From Chitinophaga fulva (lineage in GTDB: Bacteria > Bacteroidota > Bacteroidia > Chitinophagales > Chitinophagaceae): DNA of 64,000 bases. The stretch is taken from NCBI RefSeq assembly GCF_012927205.1, contig NZ_JABBGC010000002.1, positions 62,001 to 126,000 on the forward strand. Direction: 5' to 3'. The translations under genes were made by a program, and so were the position numbers. Below the pieces are notes generated by a model that saw only the letters and a list, made by a program, of their open reading frames with translations, had not been told where the DNA came from and made no database searches. Shown here in pieces: positions 29,981-39,670 of this stretch. How positions within the stretch are numbered: the stretch's first letter is position 1; each line of letters opens with the position of its first letter.

Positions 29981-31165
29981 ATGTCCGAAGGGAGAATAGA
30001 TTACCTGGCGGCAAAGTTTTTTCAGCAGACCTGTACGCCTGCTGAGAAAGAAGAACTTGCGCAATGGATAGAACAATCTGCCGGCGATGCTGCATTGCAG
30101 CGGGTGCTGGAGCGCGTGTGGACCGATTATGAGCCGGTAGCACTGCTCACAGATGACGCTTCTTCCCGGATCATTGGAGATATTTTAGGCAGACAGGACG
30201 CGGCTTCCGCCGTCCCCCGGGTACGCCCGATGCGCAAACTGCTGCGATATGCTGCGGCTGCGGCTATTGCTATCACGGCGCTGGCTGGTGGGTATATGGC
30301 CTGGAAGTCAAGGCTACAGGCGCCTTCCGCGCCGGCGGTGGTGAAGGCGGTACAGCAGGATATACCAAAGCCGGGTGGCAATAAGGCTACGCTGACCATG
30401 GCAGACGGCTCCGTGATCACGCTGGACAGTACGCTGAACAGTACTGTAATAGTGGGGCATCAGGTACGTATCGAGAAAACGGACAGCGGACTGGTGACCT
30501 ATCAGCAGCTGGCCGTACAGGATGCAAAACCATCTTATAATACGCTGACAGTGCCCAGAGGAGGGCAGTTCAGGGTGATGTTGGCGGATGGTACCAAAGT
30601 ATGGCTCAACGCCATGAGTAGCCTGCGTTATCCCGTCACGTTCAGCGAAGGAACACGCAGGGTAGAACTCTCTGGTGAAGCCTATTTTGAAGTGTCTGCC
30701 AGCAGCGCGCAACCATTTTTGGTGAAGGTGAACGACATGGAACTAACGGTGCTGGGCACCACATTTAATGTGACAGCCTATCCGGATGAGGCATTTGTGC
30801 ATGCCACCCTGCTCACCGGCAAGGTAGTGGTGAAACACAATCATGTCAGCCTGCCACTGACCAAAGGCCATCAGGCAGCCTTGAACAGGCGTACGGGACA
30901 GCTGACAAGCACGCAGGTCAACATCGATGAAGCGGTGGCCTGGAAAAATGGACGGTTCATTTTTAATGCTGCCCCGATGAAAGAAATCATGCGGCAATTA
31001 AGCCGCTGGTATAATATGGAAGTAGTGTATGCAGGAGAAGTGAATGAACAGTTTTATGCGGAGATCCCGCGTTTTGCCAACGCAGCGGAAGCATTAAGGA
31101 TCCTGGAGCTTACCGGTAAAGTACATTTCCGGCTCGAAGGACAACGTGTGACCGTGTATCCCTGA
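29981..31165 (+). CDS. FecR-family anti-sigma factor
   Basis: A 394-residue anti-sigma protein: cytoplasmic N-terminal part (1-84, LAAKFFQQTCTPAEKEELAQW), one membrane helix (about 86-106, LRYAAAAAIAITALAGGYMAW), a periplasmic FecR domain (about 185-290, RVELSGEAYFEV, GTTFNVTAY) and the C-terminal DUF4974 domain (about 325-394, GRFIFNAAPMKEIMRQLSRWY). It holds the adjacent ECF sigma factor until the STN domain of the downstream SusC signals through its periplasmic part. The gene order sigma, FecR, SusC, SusD is the standard one. Confidence 0.95.
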   Translation: MSEGRIDYLAAKFFQQTCTPAEKEELAQWIEQSAGDAALQRVLERVWTDYEPVALLTDDASSRIIGDILGRQDAASAVPRVRPMRKLLRYAAAAAIAITALAGGYMAWKSRLQAPSAPAVVKAVQQDIPKPGGNKATLTMADGSVITLDSTLNSTVIVGHQVRIEKTDSGLVTYQQLAVQDAKPSYNTLTVPRGGQFRVMLADGTKVWLNAMSSLRYPVTFSEGTRRVELSGEAYFEVSASSAQPFLVKVNDMELTVLGTTFNVTAYPDEAFVHATLLTGKVVVKHNHVSLPLTKGHQAALNRRTGQLTSTQVNIDEAVAWKNGRFIFNAAPMKEIMRQLSRWYNMEVVYAGEVNEQFYAEIPRFANAAEALRILELTGKVHFRLEGQRVTVYP

Positions 31166-31233
31166 TGCCATGGGCAAAGTGCCCTTCAATAAACAGACGA
31201 ACCAACCATTCGTATAGTGATCCCCGTAAAAAA

Positions 31234-31291
31234 TCCTGTTCACTGCTAATGAACAGGATCTGCACCTGGTGCTGCTAACACCCGGTGCTGC
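31234..31291 (+). promoter_or_regulatory. Hairpin and tandem repeat in the susC leader
   Basis: A perfect 10-bp stem (31234-31243 with 31251-31260, 7-nt loop) is followed by a 12-bp direct repeat (31264-31275 CACCTGGTGCTG and 31280-31291 CACCCGGTGCTG), each copy of which is itself partly palindromic. They lie between the anti-sigma gene and susC. The hairpin may be a weak terminator or a leader structure; there is no T-run. Confidence 0.4.
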
Positions 31292-31347
31292 GGGTAATTT
31301 TAAACATCACGCTGATGATCATTTATTAATCACCCAAAATCAAAAGT

Positions 31348-34300
31348 ATGATTTTACCCGCTTGGAACCAAGCCGGAACCGATTTCCGTTTCTTATCAAC
31401 CAAACCGTGGAGGATTATGAAGTTATCCGCCGTTCTTATGCTGGCGGCCTGTTTGCAACTCAGTGCCACCGGCTATTCGCAACGATTACAACTTTCCCTG
31501 AACGACGCAACCGTCAGTAAGGTATTCAGTGAACTACACCGGCAATCCGGGTATACCTTCGTATATACTGCATCACAGCTACGCCTGACAGAGAAAGTTA
31601 CCCTTAACCTGAAAGATGTTACACTGGTGCAGGCGCTGGACAGCTGTCTGCGTAACCTGCCGCTGTCCTATACCATCCAGGACAATATGGTGATCATCCG
31701 GGAGAGCCCCATCCCTCCGCCGCCACCCATCAGGGTTTCGGGCTTCATTTATGATGAGAACGGGCAACCGGTACCGGGCGTGTCAGTGGGTGTAAAAGGC
31801 ACCACCAAGGGAGCCATTACCAATGCCAGCGGGGAGTTTGTCCTGCCTGAGGTATCACCTGACGCTGTACTGGTGGTTTCTTCCATCGGTTATCAGCCCC
31901 AGGAAGTAGCTGTTGGTAGCAGGCCTGTCCTCAAAGTAGTCCTGAAAATCGCGCCGCAGGCGCTGGATGAAAAAGTGGTGATCGGCTATGGCTCCGCCAG
32001 AAGGAGAGACCTCACTGGTTCCATCGCTAAAGTAGCTACCGTACAACCGGAACAAAATATGTCGTCCAATACGGTCAATGGCCTGCAAGGCAGAGTGGCG
32101 GGCTTGTTTGTGAAACAGGGAGACTCCAGGCCTGGCGCTGTTCCGCAATTCACCATCAGAGGGGTACAAACATTGCAGACCAATGAGGCGGGCAGCGGTA
32201 CCAACCCGTTGATCGTAGTAGATGGACTGGTGATAGACGCGGCGTCCAACGGTACCAGCGCCAATTACAGCCTGGCCAACCTCAATCCACAGGATATAGA
32301 ATCTATTGAGGTACTGAAAGACGCTGCTTCTTCGGCGATATACGGTGCGAGGGGAGCGCAGGGAGTTGTATTGATCACAACGAAGAAAGGCAATTTCAAC
32401 AGCAAACCGCAGGTTAACGTGAACGCCTATTGGGGCACTACAAAATCTGTATTCAACTACAAGCCGCTGAACAGCCAGGAGTACGGTATGATATTCCGGG
32501 AAGCCAGAAACAACCGGATCAGCGATATAGACAAACAATTAGCTGCCGGCGGCCTTACGCCCGAACAGATCGCCAATCTGAATGACGAAAAGACCCTCAT
32601 TAACGCGCAGATAGATAACCTGGAAATGGGAACGGCCGATAACAACTGGCTGAAGAAAGTAACGCCTTCGCAGGCCACCACCAGGAATATACAAGCCAGT
32701 GTGGCCGGTGGTACTGATAAAACCACCTACTACCTTTCCTTCGGACAGTATTCAGAAGATAATGCTGTCGGTAAAGGTCGTTTCACCCGTTACTCCGGTA
32801 AACTGGCCGTTACCCAAAAACTATTCAACTGGTTCAAAGCAGGAGCAGATATCAGTATATCCAACGTACTGGATAAAGATATAGACGCTCCCCTCTATAA
32901 TGCCATGCTCACCAGACCTGATATGCCTGATTCCATTAAGTACAACGACGATGGTACTTATGGCTACTGGTACGGGTTGCAGGAACATCCCTATGCCACC
33001 AGGGACGGCTACGCAAAAACTACGCGCACCTGGAATTATGTTGGTAACTTTTTCGGGGAAATTACTTTACCAAAGAACTTCTCCTTCCGCACGATGCTGG
33101 CAGCATCCAAAAACAATGATGTCAGCGAGACTTTCGATAACCCCATCAGTTACTACGGGCAGGCCAGGCGTGGTGTATATAAGAATGAAGGTGTCAACGG
33201 GCTGCGTTATACCTGGAACAATGTATTGAGCTACCGTTTCCAGCTCGACAAATGGAGAGGCGATGCGGTACTGGGACAGGAGTATACCGATAACAACTAT
33301 AATGTTACCGGTTTTGCCGTGACAGGTTTCCCTTCCACCCCAAGCCTCTGGAAGCCGGGCAATGCCTCCAGCTTTGACAATAATTTTGTGTCTAAAAACC
33401 GTGAGTTCCGGGATAATTCACAATCATTTTTCCTGCGTACCAACATGAGCTGGGACCATAAATACCTGTTCAGCGCGTCTATCCGGAGAGATGGTTCCTC
33501 CAAACTGAAAGACTTCCGTTATGCCTGGTTCCCGGCCGTTTCCGCTGGCTGGGTTGTCAGCAGTGAACCTTTCATGCAACAACAAAAATGGATCAGTTAC
33601 CTGAAAATACGTACCAGCTATGGCATGACCGGTAATATCCGTCCGCTGGGATTAAATGATGTCAGCAACCTGGTTGCCACGCAAACCTATCTGAATGCTC
33701 CCGCCTTGCAGCTCTATTCCAGGCTGGGTAACCCCGCGCTTAAATGGGAACGTACACGGCAACAGGACATCGGTGTGGAAGCGCGTTTTCTCAATGATCG
33801 GTTGAGTGCCACCGTGGAATATTACACCAAAAAAACGGACGCGCTGCTTTCTTCTGTTTTCATTCCCGCATCTGCCGGTGGATTCTCCAGCCAGCGCGTG
33901 AACCTGGGCGCTATGGAAAACCGTGGCGTGGACATTGCGCTTAACTATAGCAGCGCTGCCGCCGGCGCCAACAGCTTCAAATGGAATGTAGGAGCAGTAG
34001 GTAATATCAATCGCAACCGCATTACACAATTGCGCGACAGCATCATGAACTACGCTGCTTATTATCCCGGAGGCCCAATGGGATTTGTGGTAGTGGGACA
34101 GCCTACAGGTATGCTCCAGCTGTATAATGCGCTGGGAATCGATCAGCAAACAGGTGATGTGATATACGAAGATGTCAACAAAGATGGCGTGATCAACCAG
34201 GCGGATATGATCTATGTACCCACATCGCAACCCAAATTTAGCGGTGGTTTTAATTTTGATGCTTCCTGGAAGGGTTTCAGCGCCTCTGCGCAGTTCGTAT

Positions 34301-34755
34301 ATACCGTCGGTAACAAGGTGTATAACCTCAGCGATCAGGGTGCACGCTTTTATGGTTTGAGTGATGAAACCGGTGTGATGGACAATATGCCTGACTGGGT
34401 GCTCGACAGATGGACCAAACCAGGTGACAACAGCCACTATCCACGTGCAATAGCAGGGGCCCACGGCGCCGGAAAAACGACGGACTGGAACAGCAGGCCA
34501 TCTACTTTATATCTCTTCAATGGCTCTTTCCTCCGCTTCAAAAACTTTACGTTGGGTTATGATTTAGCTGGAAGAATTGTAAAGAACAAGGCTTTCGAAC
34601 AGCTACGGCTATACGCAGCAGTACAGAATATTTTTGTTATCAAAGACAAAGGCCTGAAGTCGGGAGATCCTGAACAAGCATTGGAGAATGGCGTCCAGAT
34701 GGCTATTGTGCCCATGCCGCGTACTGTTTCCATTGGTATAAATGCCCGGTTCTAA
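31348..34755 (+). CDS. SusC/RagA TonB-dependent outer-membrane transporter with STN domain
   Basis: A 1,135-residue TonB-dependent transporter. A signal peptide (MKLSAVLMLAACLQLSATGYSQ, residues 24-45) is preceded by 23 residues typical of Chitinophaga homologues; the alternative start at 31417 has GGAGG four bases upstream. Then come an STN domain (about 46-117), a carboxypeptidase-regulatory-like domain (about 128-205, VSGFIYDENGQPVPGVSV), the plug with SAIYGARGAQGVVLITTKKG (about 327-346), and a 22-strand-type barrel to the C-terminal Phe. The STN domain marks a transducer-type SusC that signals through the FecR/ECF pair just upstream. It should import an oligosaccharide together with the SusD that follows after 26 bp. 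Confidence 0.96.
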   Translation: MILPAWNQAGTDFRFLSTKPWRIMKLSAVLMLAACLQLSATGYSQRLQLSLNDATVSKVFSELHRQSGYTFVYTASQLRLTEKVTLNLKDVTLVQALDSCLRNLPLSYTIQDNMVIIRESPIPPPPPIRVSGFIYDENGQPVPGVSVGVKGTTKGAITNASGEFVLPEVSPDAVLVVSSIGYQPQEVAVGSRPVLKVVLKIAPQALDEKVVIGYGSARRRDLTGSIAKVATVQPEQNMSSNTVNGLQGRVAGLFVKQGDSRPGAVPQFTIRGVQTLQTNEAGSGTNPLIVVDGLVIDAASNGTSANYSLANLNPQDIESIEVLKDAASSAIYGARGAQGVVLITTKKGNFNSKPQVNVNAYWGTTKSVFNYKPLNSQEYGMIFREARNNRISDIDKQLAAGGLTPEQIANLNDEKTLINAQIDNLEMGTADNNWLKKVTPSQATTRNIQASVAGGTDKTTYYLSFGQYSEDNAVGKGRFTRYSGKLAVTQKLFNWFKAGADISISNVLDKDIDAPLYNAMLTRPDMPDSIKYNDDGTYGYWYGLQEHPYATRDGYAKTTRTWNYVGNFFGEITLPKNFSFRTMLAASKNNDVSETFDNPISYYGQARRGVYKNEGVNGLRYTWNNVLSYRFQLDKWRGDAVLGQEYTDNNYNVTGFAVTGFPSTPSLWKPGNASSFDNNFVSKNREFRDNSQSFFLRTNMSWDHKYLFSASIRRDGSSKLKDFRYAWFPAVSAGWVVSSEPFMQQQKWISYLKIRTSYGMTGNIRPLGLNDVSNLVATQTYLNAPALQLYSRLGNPALKWERTRQQDIGVEARFLNDRLSATVEYYTKKTDALLSSVFIPASAGGFSSQRVNLGAMENRGVDIALNYSSAAAGANSFKWNVGAVGNINRNRITQLRDSIMNYAAYYPGGPMGFVVVGQPTGMLQLYNALGIDQQTGDVIYEDVNKDGVINQADMIYVPTSQPKFSGGFNFDASWKGFSASAQFVYTVGNKVYNLSDQGARFYGLSDETGVMDNMPDWVLDRWTKPGDNSHYPRAIAGAHGAGKTTDWNSRPSTLYLFNGSFLRFKNFTLGYDLAGRIVKNKAFEQLRLYAAVQNIFVIKDKGLKSGDPEQALENGVQMAIVPMPRTVSIGINARF

Positions 34756-34781
34756 TTTCATATTGCTAAAAAGATTATAAT

Positions 34782-36158
34782 ATGCTGACATATAAAAGAA
34801 CGCTGTTGTTATTGGTTACCGCACTTTCGCTGGCTGGTTGCAGCGGTAAACTGGATGAACCACAACCGGATACTTCCATCGATCTGGACCATGTACAACC
34901 GCAGCAACTGCCACTGTTATTGCAGGGCGCTTACAAGCCGGATGGTGTATACTATCAATCCTACCCGGTATGGGACATCTACAGTGATGATATTGTATCC
35001 ATTCAGGGAGGTACGCCTACCCAGTTTAACCCGATTGGTTACGATGCCTGCAACCCTACGGTAGAAGATGGCTTCGGCAATGGCCGTACCATTAGCAGCG
35101 CCTACAAGTCCATCGGGAACGCTAATTTTATCATCAATTATATCAGGAGCAAGAAGTTGTCCGACATGCAGCAGCTGCTGGGAGAAGCACTGACGATCAG
35201 GGCGTACCAGTACACCCGGCTGGTGGAAACCTACGGTGGCGTGATACTGACACTGGAAACAGAAACGGATATCAACAAAATCCGTCGTGACAAAAATACG
35301 GAGGCAGCAGTGTATGCGTCCATCGTTGCGGATCTTACCGAAGCGATTCCGCTGTTGAAGGATTTTACTACTTCAAATGCCGCTTGTAAACAAACAGCAC
35401 AACTGTTGCTGGCAAGGGTTTACCTGCAACTGGGTAAAAACCAGGAGGCAGGCGATCTGGCGGAACAGGTGATCCACTCCGGAAAATTCTCCCTGGTAAA
35501 CAGTAACTATGGACAGATCTACCAGTTCAGCAGCCCCGCAAAGGAAATGATGTGGCGGGGAGTAGATGGACCGTTGAGCAACAACTTCAATCGTTATGGT
35601 ATGTATTCCTTTTACAGCCCTGGTGCGCCGTTTAAAGGAAACAGCCCTGGACTTAGCTGGATGAGTGACGACCTGGTGAAACTGTACGAACCTACAGATA
35701 TCCGGAACCAGTTGCTGCACCGCCAGCGCAACGCTGCTATTGGGCAGGAAGTGACCTATCTGCTGAAGTTCTCGACAGACACTTTACAATCCACCGCTTC
35801 TTCTTATGCCATTTATCCGTATATCCGTTATAGTGAGGCCCTGTTGATAGCGGCAGAAGCCAGTGCGAGAAAAGGCGTGGTAGATGTGACTTACTATAAC
35901 CAGCTGAGAACAGCCCGTAAAGCCAGCACCAAAAGCAACGGCGACTTCGCCGGTGCCGCGGCTTTCCTGAAAGAGCTGGAAAATGAAAGAAGACGGGAGT
36001 TTGTGGGAGAAGGCCGCCGCTGGCAGGACATGCGCCGCTTCGGTACAGCGATTCCTTTCCTCACCACAAAAGGGAAGGACGATACCCGCTTGTATCTGCC
36101 TTTCCACTCAACAGAATTGTCAAGGAACCCCAACCTTACACAGAATAAAGGATATTGA
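34782..36158 (+). CDS. SusD/RagB-family nutrient-binding lipoprotein
   Basis: A 458-residue lipoprotein (signal peptide, lipobox LAGC at 17-20) that partners the SusC 26 bp upstream. TPR-like helices (LLARVYLQLGKNQEAGDLAEQV) and the C-terminal RagB/SusD region (YIRYSEALLIAAEA, ELENERRREFVGEGRRWQDMRRF, ending in SRNPNLTQNKGY) are clear. At the cell surface it forms the lid that captures glycan for the transporter. A strong terminator follows. Confidence 0.95.
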   Translation: MLTYKRTLLLLVTALSLAGCSGKLDEPQPDTSIDLDHVQPQQLPLLLQGAYKPDGVYYQSYPVWDIYSDDIVSIQGGTPTQFNPIGYDACNPTVEDGFGNGRTISSAYKSIGNANFIINYIRSKKLSDMQQLLGEALTIRAYQYTRLVETYGGVILTLETETDINKIRRDKNTEAAVYASIVADLTEAIPLLKDFTTSNAACKQTAQLLLARVYLQLGKNQEAGDLAEQVIHSGKFSLVNSNYGQIYQFSSPAKEMMWRGVDGPLSNNFNRYGMYSFYSPGAPFKGNSPGLSWMSDDLVKLYEPTDIRNQLLHRQRNAAIGQEVTYLLKFSTDTLQSTASSYAIYPYIRYSEALLIAAEASARKGVVDVTYYNQLRTARKASTKSNGDFAGAAAFLKELENERRREFVGEGRRWQDMRRFGTAIPFLTTKGKDDTRLYLPFHSTELSRNPNLTQNKGY

Positions 36159-36183
36159 TATTAACCGTTCAATCCCTGCTGCA

Positions 36184-36214
36184 GGGCCGGTCTTCCTGAG
36201 ACCGGCCCTTTTTT
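36184..36214 (+). terminator. Intrinsic terminator after susD
   Basis: A perfect 10-bp GC-rich stem (36184-36193 with 36199-36208), a 5-nt loop and six T. Nothing further is evident in the remaining 190 bp before the next gene. Confidence 0.93.
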
Positions 36215-36406
36215 CTGCCTGAAATATCCGTCATGGGAACAGATTCCAGCATGGTTTGGAGTTGCATATGCTACTTTTTAAGTTTTAATGATTATTTTTA
36301 TACAGAACAGATCGAATAAAAATAGGTTGACCTAAACCCGATTTTCCTGTTCTCCACGTTATCGCAGTATTCCCTCATTGTTAACTATCGTTTTAATTTT
36401 TAACCT

Positions 36407-38458
36407 ATGTCAAACCCAACACGTTTGTTTTTCAGGGCCATCATTATGTTATTGTCCATACAGCTGTTATGGAACGTTCCATTGAACGCCCAGGTTTCCT
36501 GGCCGGCCAATCAGGTCTTACCTTCTTTTCCTGCACCGGCACAAACGCAGGATTTAATTATGCTGCGTGAAACCACCTCCCGCTGGGAAGCGGAAGGCCC
36601 GGCGCTCAGCCATAAAACCGGGCGGTTGGAAACAGACGGGTGGCTGTGTCAAACCGGCATTGACGCTCCCAATCAGCATATGATTTACGGGCCATATGAT
36701 AACAGTTTGCCGGCAGGACCTAATATCGCGGAGTTCCGGATGAAGATCGATAACAACACTGTCAATAACGATCCGGTGGTAGATATTGACGTCAGGAACG
36801 CTACCACAGGCCAGGTGCTTGCCTCGCAAACAATTACCCGGCAGCAGTTTCCTATCGCGTCCAACTATACGAATTTTACGTTGCCTTTTACCATTCCGGC
36901 AGACAATCAATCGATAGAACTACGTATATACTGGCGGGGATCTGCCTACATAAAAGCGGACTGGGTGGGTGTTCAGCAGAACAGCTCTTCTGCCGAAATG
37001 TATTTGTTCGCTTCATTGAAAGGTATTGTTAACAGAACGCAGCCGCGTATTTTCTCTTATGAAGGCGATGCTTTTGCAGAAGGGCCATATACCTGGCTGC
37101 AATCCCTGGGTTTGAACTGGTCGGAGCCTGCCGACAAGTGGAGCCTGATCACCAAATACCGCAGCGAGATATCCGGGCTGATCGTATATGATCCGGCACA
37201 GATACATACGGTCAACCTGGCAACGGTGCTCGCTAAAGACCGGCGGGCATTGGTCGTATCGCCATTATTGCTGTCCCGGTTAACTGCTGCACCTTATAAT
37301 ATCCCCGTCGTGATGGATTTACGCGGACAATTTACCAGCAAGCTGCAAGTGTACCAGGCATTGTATAATACCTATTGGCCTAACCTCGACCATCGTTTGT
37401 TGATCGGGCTGAATCCTGAAGTACATAAAGCCGCGCTGCGTGAATATGCCGCAGCACTGGGCGCCGCGGTGATATGGCTGGACCCCGCCGTGCCAGCGGA
37501 GAGTACGTTGCTGAACAGTTTCCTGGGCGCCATGCCGGCGGGCGCCAACTTTATGGGATGGTGGCCAGAAGAAGCCCCGGGCGTTGAACGCGCTTCTACC
37601 TATGGTATTCCTACTATTGCGAGTGACTGGTGCTCTAACCTGACGCTGCACAGTGGTACCTCCAGAACGATCAACGTAAAACCGATGCCGCCTAAACCGC
37701 CGCTGCAAAATAAACTCTATGTCGCCTTCATCCTGAGCGATGGAGATAATCTGCAGTACATAGAGCATCTGATGCGCAAGCTCTGGAGCAATCCGGACCG
37801 CGGCTCGGTGCCTATCGGATGGACATTGTCGCCCGCCATGGTGGATGCTATGCCCGGTGCGCTCAACTACCTGTGGCAAACTTCTACCAATAATGATAAC
37901 CTGATATCCGGTCCTTCCGGTTACGGCTATACGTACCCCAACAGCTGGTCTGATCAGCAGCTGCTGAACCAGTTTGTAGCCAAAACGGAATCGTATAATC
38001 AGCGTGCAGGCTTCCGGGTGGTGACCATTTGGAATACCATCACCGGTGGTATCAGTCAGAATACCGGACAAACTTTTGCACAAAAAGCCCCGTCACTATT
38101 GGGAATGACGGGGCAGAACACCGGCGGCGGACTGACGATTTACAATAACAGCCTGCCCGGAATGGCACTTTCCTGTAATTATTGTACCAATGAACAGGCG
38201 ATGAAAGATCATATCGCTGCTGCCGCTGCCGGTTGGAACAGGAACAATCCCCGCTTTATCATTATACAGGCGCAACCCTGGCAGAATGTAACGCCCACCA
38301 GTTTTAAGAACGTCGCTAATTCGCTGAATGCAGATTATGTGCTGGTGCGGCCGGACCATATTTTCCAGTTGATCCGGGAGGCAAATGGTCTGCCTGTTGG
38401 GGCAGCGGGGAGCAGCAAGAACGCTCATGCGGCGCCGGTGCAGCACTTCAGGCATTAG
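36407..38458 (+). CDS. GxGYxYP-type putative glycoside hydrolase
   Basis: A 683-residue exported protein (signal peptide to about residue 29, LNAQ). Residues 45-190 look like a carbohydrate-binding beta-sandwich (WEAEGPALSHKTGRLETDGW ... AYIKADWVGV). The main part is the GxGYxYP family, with the signature SGYGYTYPNSW near residue 505 and an acidic stretch AFILSDGDNLQYIEHL (about 440) as the likely active-site region. The family is assigned as putative glycoside hydrolases, often near SusC/SusD, as here; the substrate is unknown. It has its own transcription unit after the SusD terminator and is convergent with the next lipoprotein gene. Confidence 0.85.
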   Translation: MSNPTRLFFRAIIMLLSIQLLWNVPLNAQVSWPANQVLPSFPAPAQTQDLIMLRETTSRWEAEGPALSHKTGRLETDGWLCQTGIDAPNQHMIYGPYDNSLPAGPNIAEFRMKIDNNTVNNDPVVDIDVRNATTGQVLASQTITRQQFPIASNYTNFTLPFTIPADNQSIELRIYWRGSAYIKADWVGVQQNSSSAEMYLFASLKGIVNRTQPRIFSYEGDAFAEGPYTWLQSLGLNWSEPADKWSLITKYRSEISGLIVYDPAQIHTVNLATVLAKDRRALVVSPLLLSRLTAAPYNIPVVMDLRGQFTSKLQVYQALYNTYWPNLDHRLLIGLNPEVHKAALREYAAALGAAVIWLDPAVPAESTLLNSFLGAMPAGANFMGWWPEEAPGVERASTYGIPTIASDWCSNLTLHSGTSRTINVKPMPPKPPLQNKLYVAFILSDGDNLQYIEHLMRKLWSNPDRGSVPIGWTLSPAMVDAMPGALNYLWQTSTNNDNLISGPSGYGYTYPNSWSDQQLLNQFVAKTESYNQRAGFRVVTIWNTITGGISQNTGQTFAQKAPSLLGMTGQNTGGGLTIYNNSLPGMALSCNYCTNEQAMKDHIAAAAAGWNRNNPRFIIIQAQPWQNVTPTSFKNVANSLNADYVLVRPDHIFQLIREANGLPVGAAGSSKNAHAAPVQHFRH

Positions 38459-38486
38459 TAACAGCAACGGGTATACGTATAATAGA

Positions 38487-39563
38487 TCAGTTGGAAGTTA
38501 CCTTCAGCGAAGACACTTTATCATTAAAGTTGTTGTTCTTCAGGCAGCTGCCGTCGGTGGTCAATACCAGCGAATCGCCGGTGAAATTGTCACCGTCATA
38601 CAGGGTCACTTTCAGGCCTGCGGGAATTTTGAGGGAAGATGCGTCATTATTGACGCCGCCTTTGGCCGTGATGTCCGCTGCGGTATAGGAGCCGATACCG
38701 AAAGCAGCGGACCAGCCGGCGTAACTGCAATTCTGGTACAGGGTTGCCGACAGGTTGTTGCCACTGCCGCCAGGTGCCGCCTCTGCATAGGATGAGGCAA
38801 TTTTGATAGCATGTACATAGTTGGTGATGTCAGCAGGATCGCCGCCGTACACGCCGAATTTCGGATCGCAATAGTCAGCATCGAGGGTGCGGGCGGGGTA
38901 TCGTTGTGTACCGTTGACCAGCGTTTGTTTGATGCCGTTATACCAGAATTCGATGAACCCGATGCTGGCGTCCCTGGATACCTTAATGTGCAGCACCATC
39001 GCATTCCAGGTGTTGCGGGAGAGGGGCGTAACCCATACTTCCGTACCTATCTTGCCAGGTGCGTAATGCATCAGGTGAAGGTTGCCGGAGCTGTTGGTGC
39101 TGACTACGATAGGAAAGTTCTGCGTCATGGGGAGGGTGGAGCCATACGCTTTCCACTGGAACACGGCGTTGGTGTTCTGGGTGGCAGGGATGTCCAGTTT
39201 CGATCTCCATCCGATATAGATGTCGTCGCCTTCCGCAGCCTGGTAGTTTTTAGCGCCGTGGCCTTCGGTGCGGTGGCTGCCGGCAGGTTTGTAGAACTTC
39301 CATACCTGTCCGTAAACAGGGTCTGTGTCTACCGTGATAGTGCCCGAACCTTCAACGTTGAGCACTTTCCACACGTTGGAGGGGCCTAATGCAGCGTCGC
39401 CGTCAAATAGGAGAGACTGTACACCTACTGTGGCAACAGTGCTGCTGTGGGTGGCGATGGCGGTTTTACCATCAGGGCCGTTCATGTTTTTGGTACAATG
39501 TGTAAGGGTGAACAGGGCGCTGCTGGCCAATAAGAGGGTGGCAATTGCCGGAGGTGTTTTCAT
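38487..39563 (-). CDS. Lipoprotein: polysaccharide-lyase-like domain plus beta/gamma-crystallin domain
   Basis: A 358-residue lipoprotein with lipobox THC (LTHCTKN). Residues 55-265 resemble the heparin-lyase/PL20-like jelly-roll family (GSHRTEGHGAKNY, DDIYIGWRSKLDIP, NAVFQWKAYG, WNAMVLHIKVS, DADYCDPKFGVYGG). Residues about 275-358 form a beta/gamma-crystallin domain (ATLYQNCSYAGWSAAFGIGSY, VTLYDGDNFTGDSLVLTTDG, KVSSLKVTS), which often binds calcium. I infer a surface enzyme cutting an acidic or glucan-type polysaccharide; the substrate cannot be read from sequence. Convergent with the GxGYxYP gene with only 28 bp between them and no obvious terminator. Confidence 0.85.
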   Translation of the reverse strand: MKTPPAIATLLLASSALFTLTHCTKNMNGPDGKTAIATHSSTVATVGVQSLLFDGDAALGPSNVWKVLNVEGSGTITVDTDPVYGQVWKFYKPAGSHRTEGHGAKNYQAAEGDDIYIGWRSKLDIPATQNTNAVFQWKAYGSTLPMTQNFPIVVSTNSSGNLHLMHYAPGKIGTEVWVTPLSRNTWNAMVLHIKVSRDASIGFIEFWYNGIKQTLVNGTQRYPARTLDADYCDPKFGVYGGDPADITNYVHAIKIASSYAEAAPGGSGNNLSATLYQNCSYAGWSAAFGIGSYTAADITAKGGVNNDASSLKIPAGLKVTLYDGDNFTGDSLVLTTDGSCLKNNNFNDKVSSLKVTSN

Positions 39564-39670
39564 AACAGTAGTTTATAAGGGTTATTGAGAGATAACCAAT
39601 ATAATGCATCGGTAATCATAAAACAGATAGCTTCTTCGCAAAAACAGGTATTGGATTCGTATTCCGATAA

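Noticed and set aside
33652..34464. A 270-codon reverse frame inside the first susC
   Set aside because: It is a mirror of the SusC barrel codons; no motif, no start context.
37319..38083. A 254-codon reverse frame inside the GxGYxYP gene
   Set aside because: It is fully antisense to a well-supported gene and has no recognisable domain.
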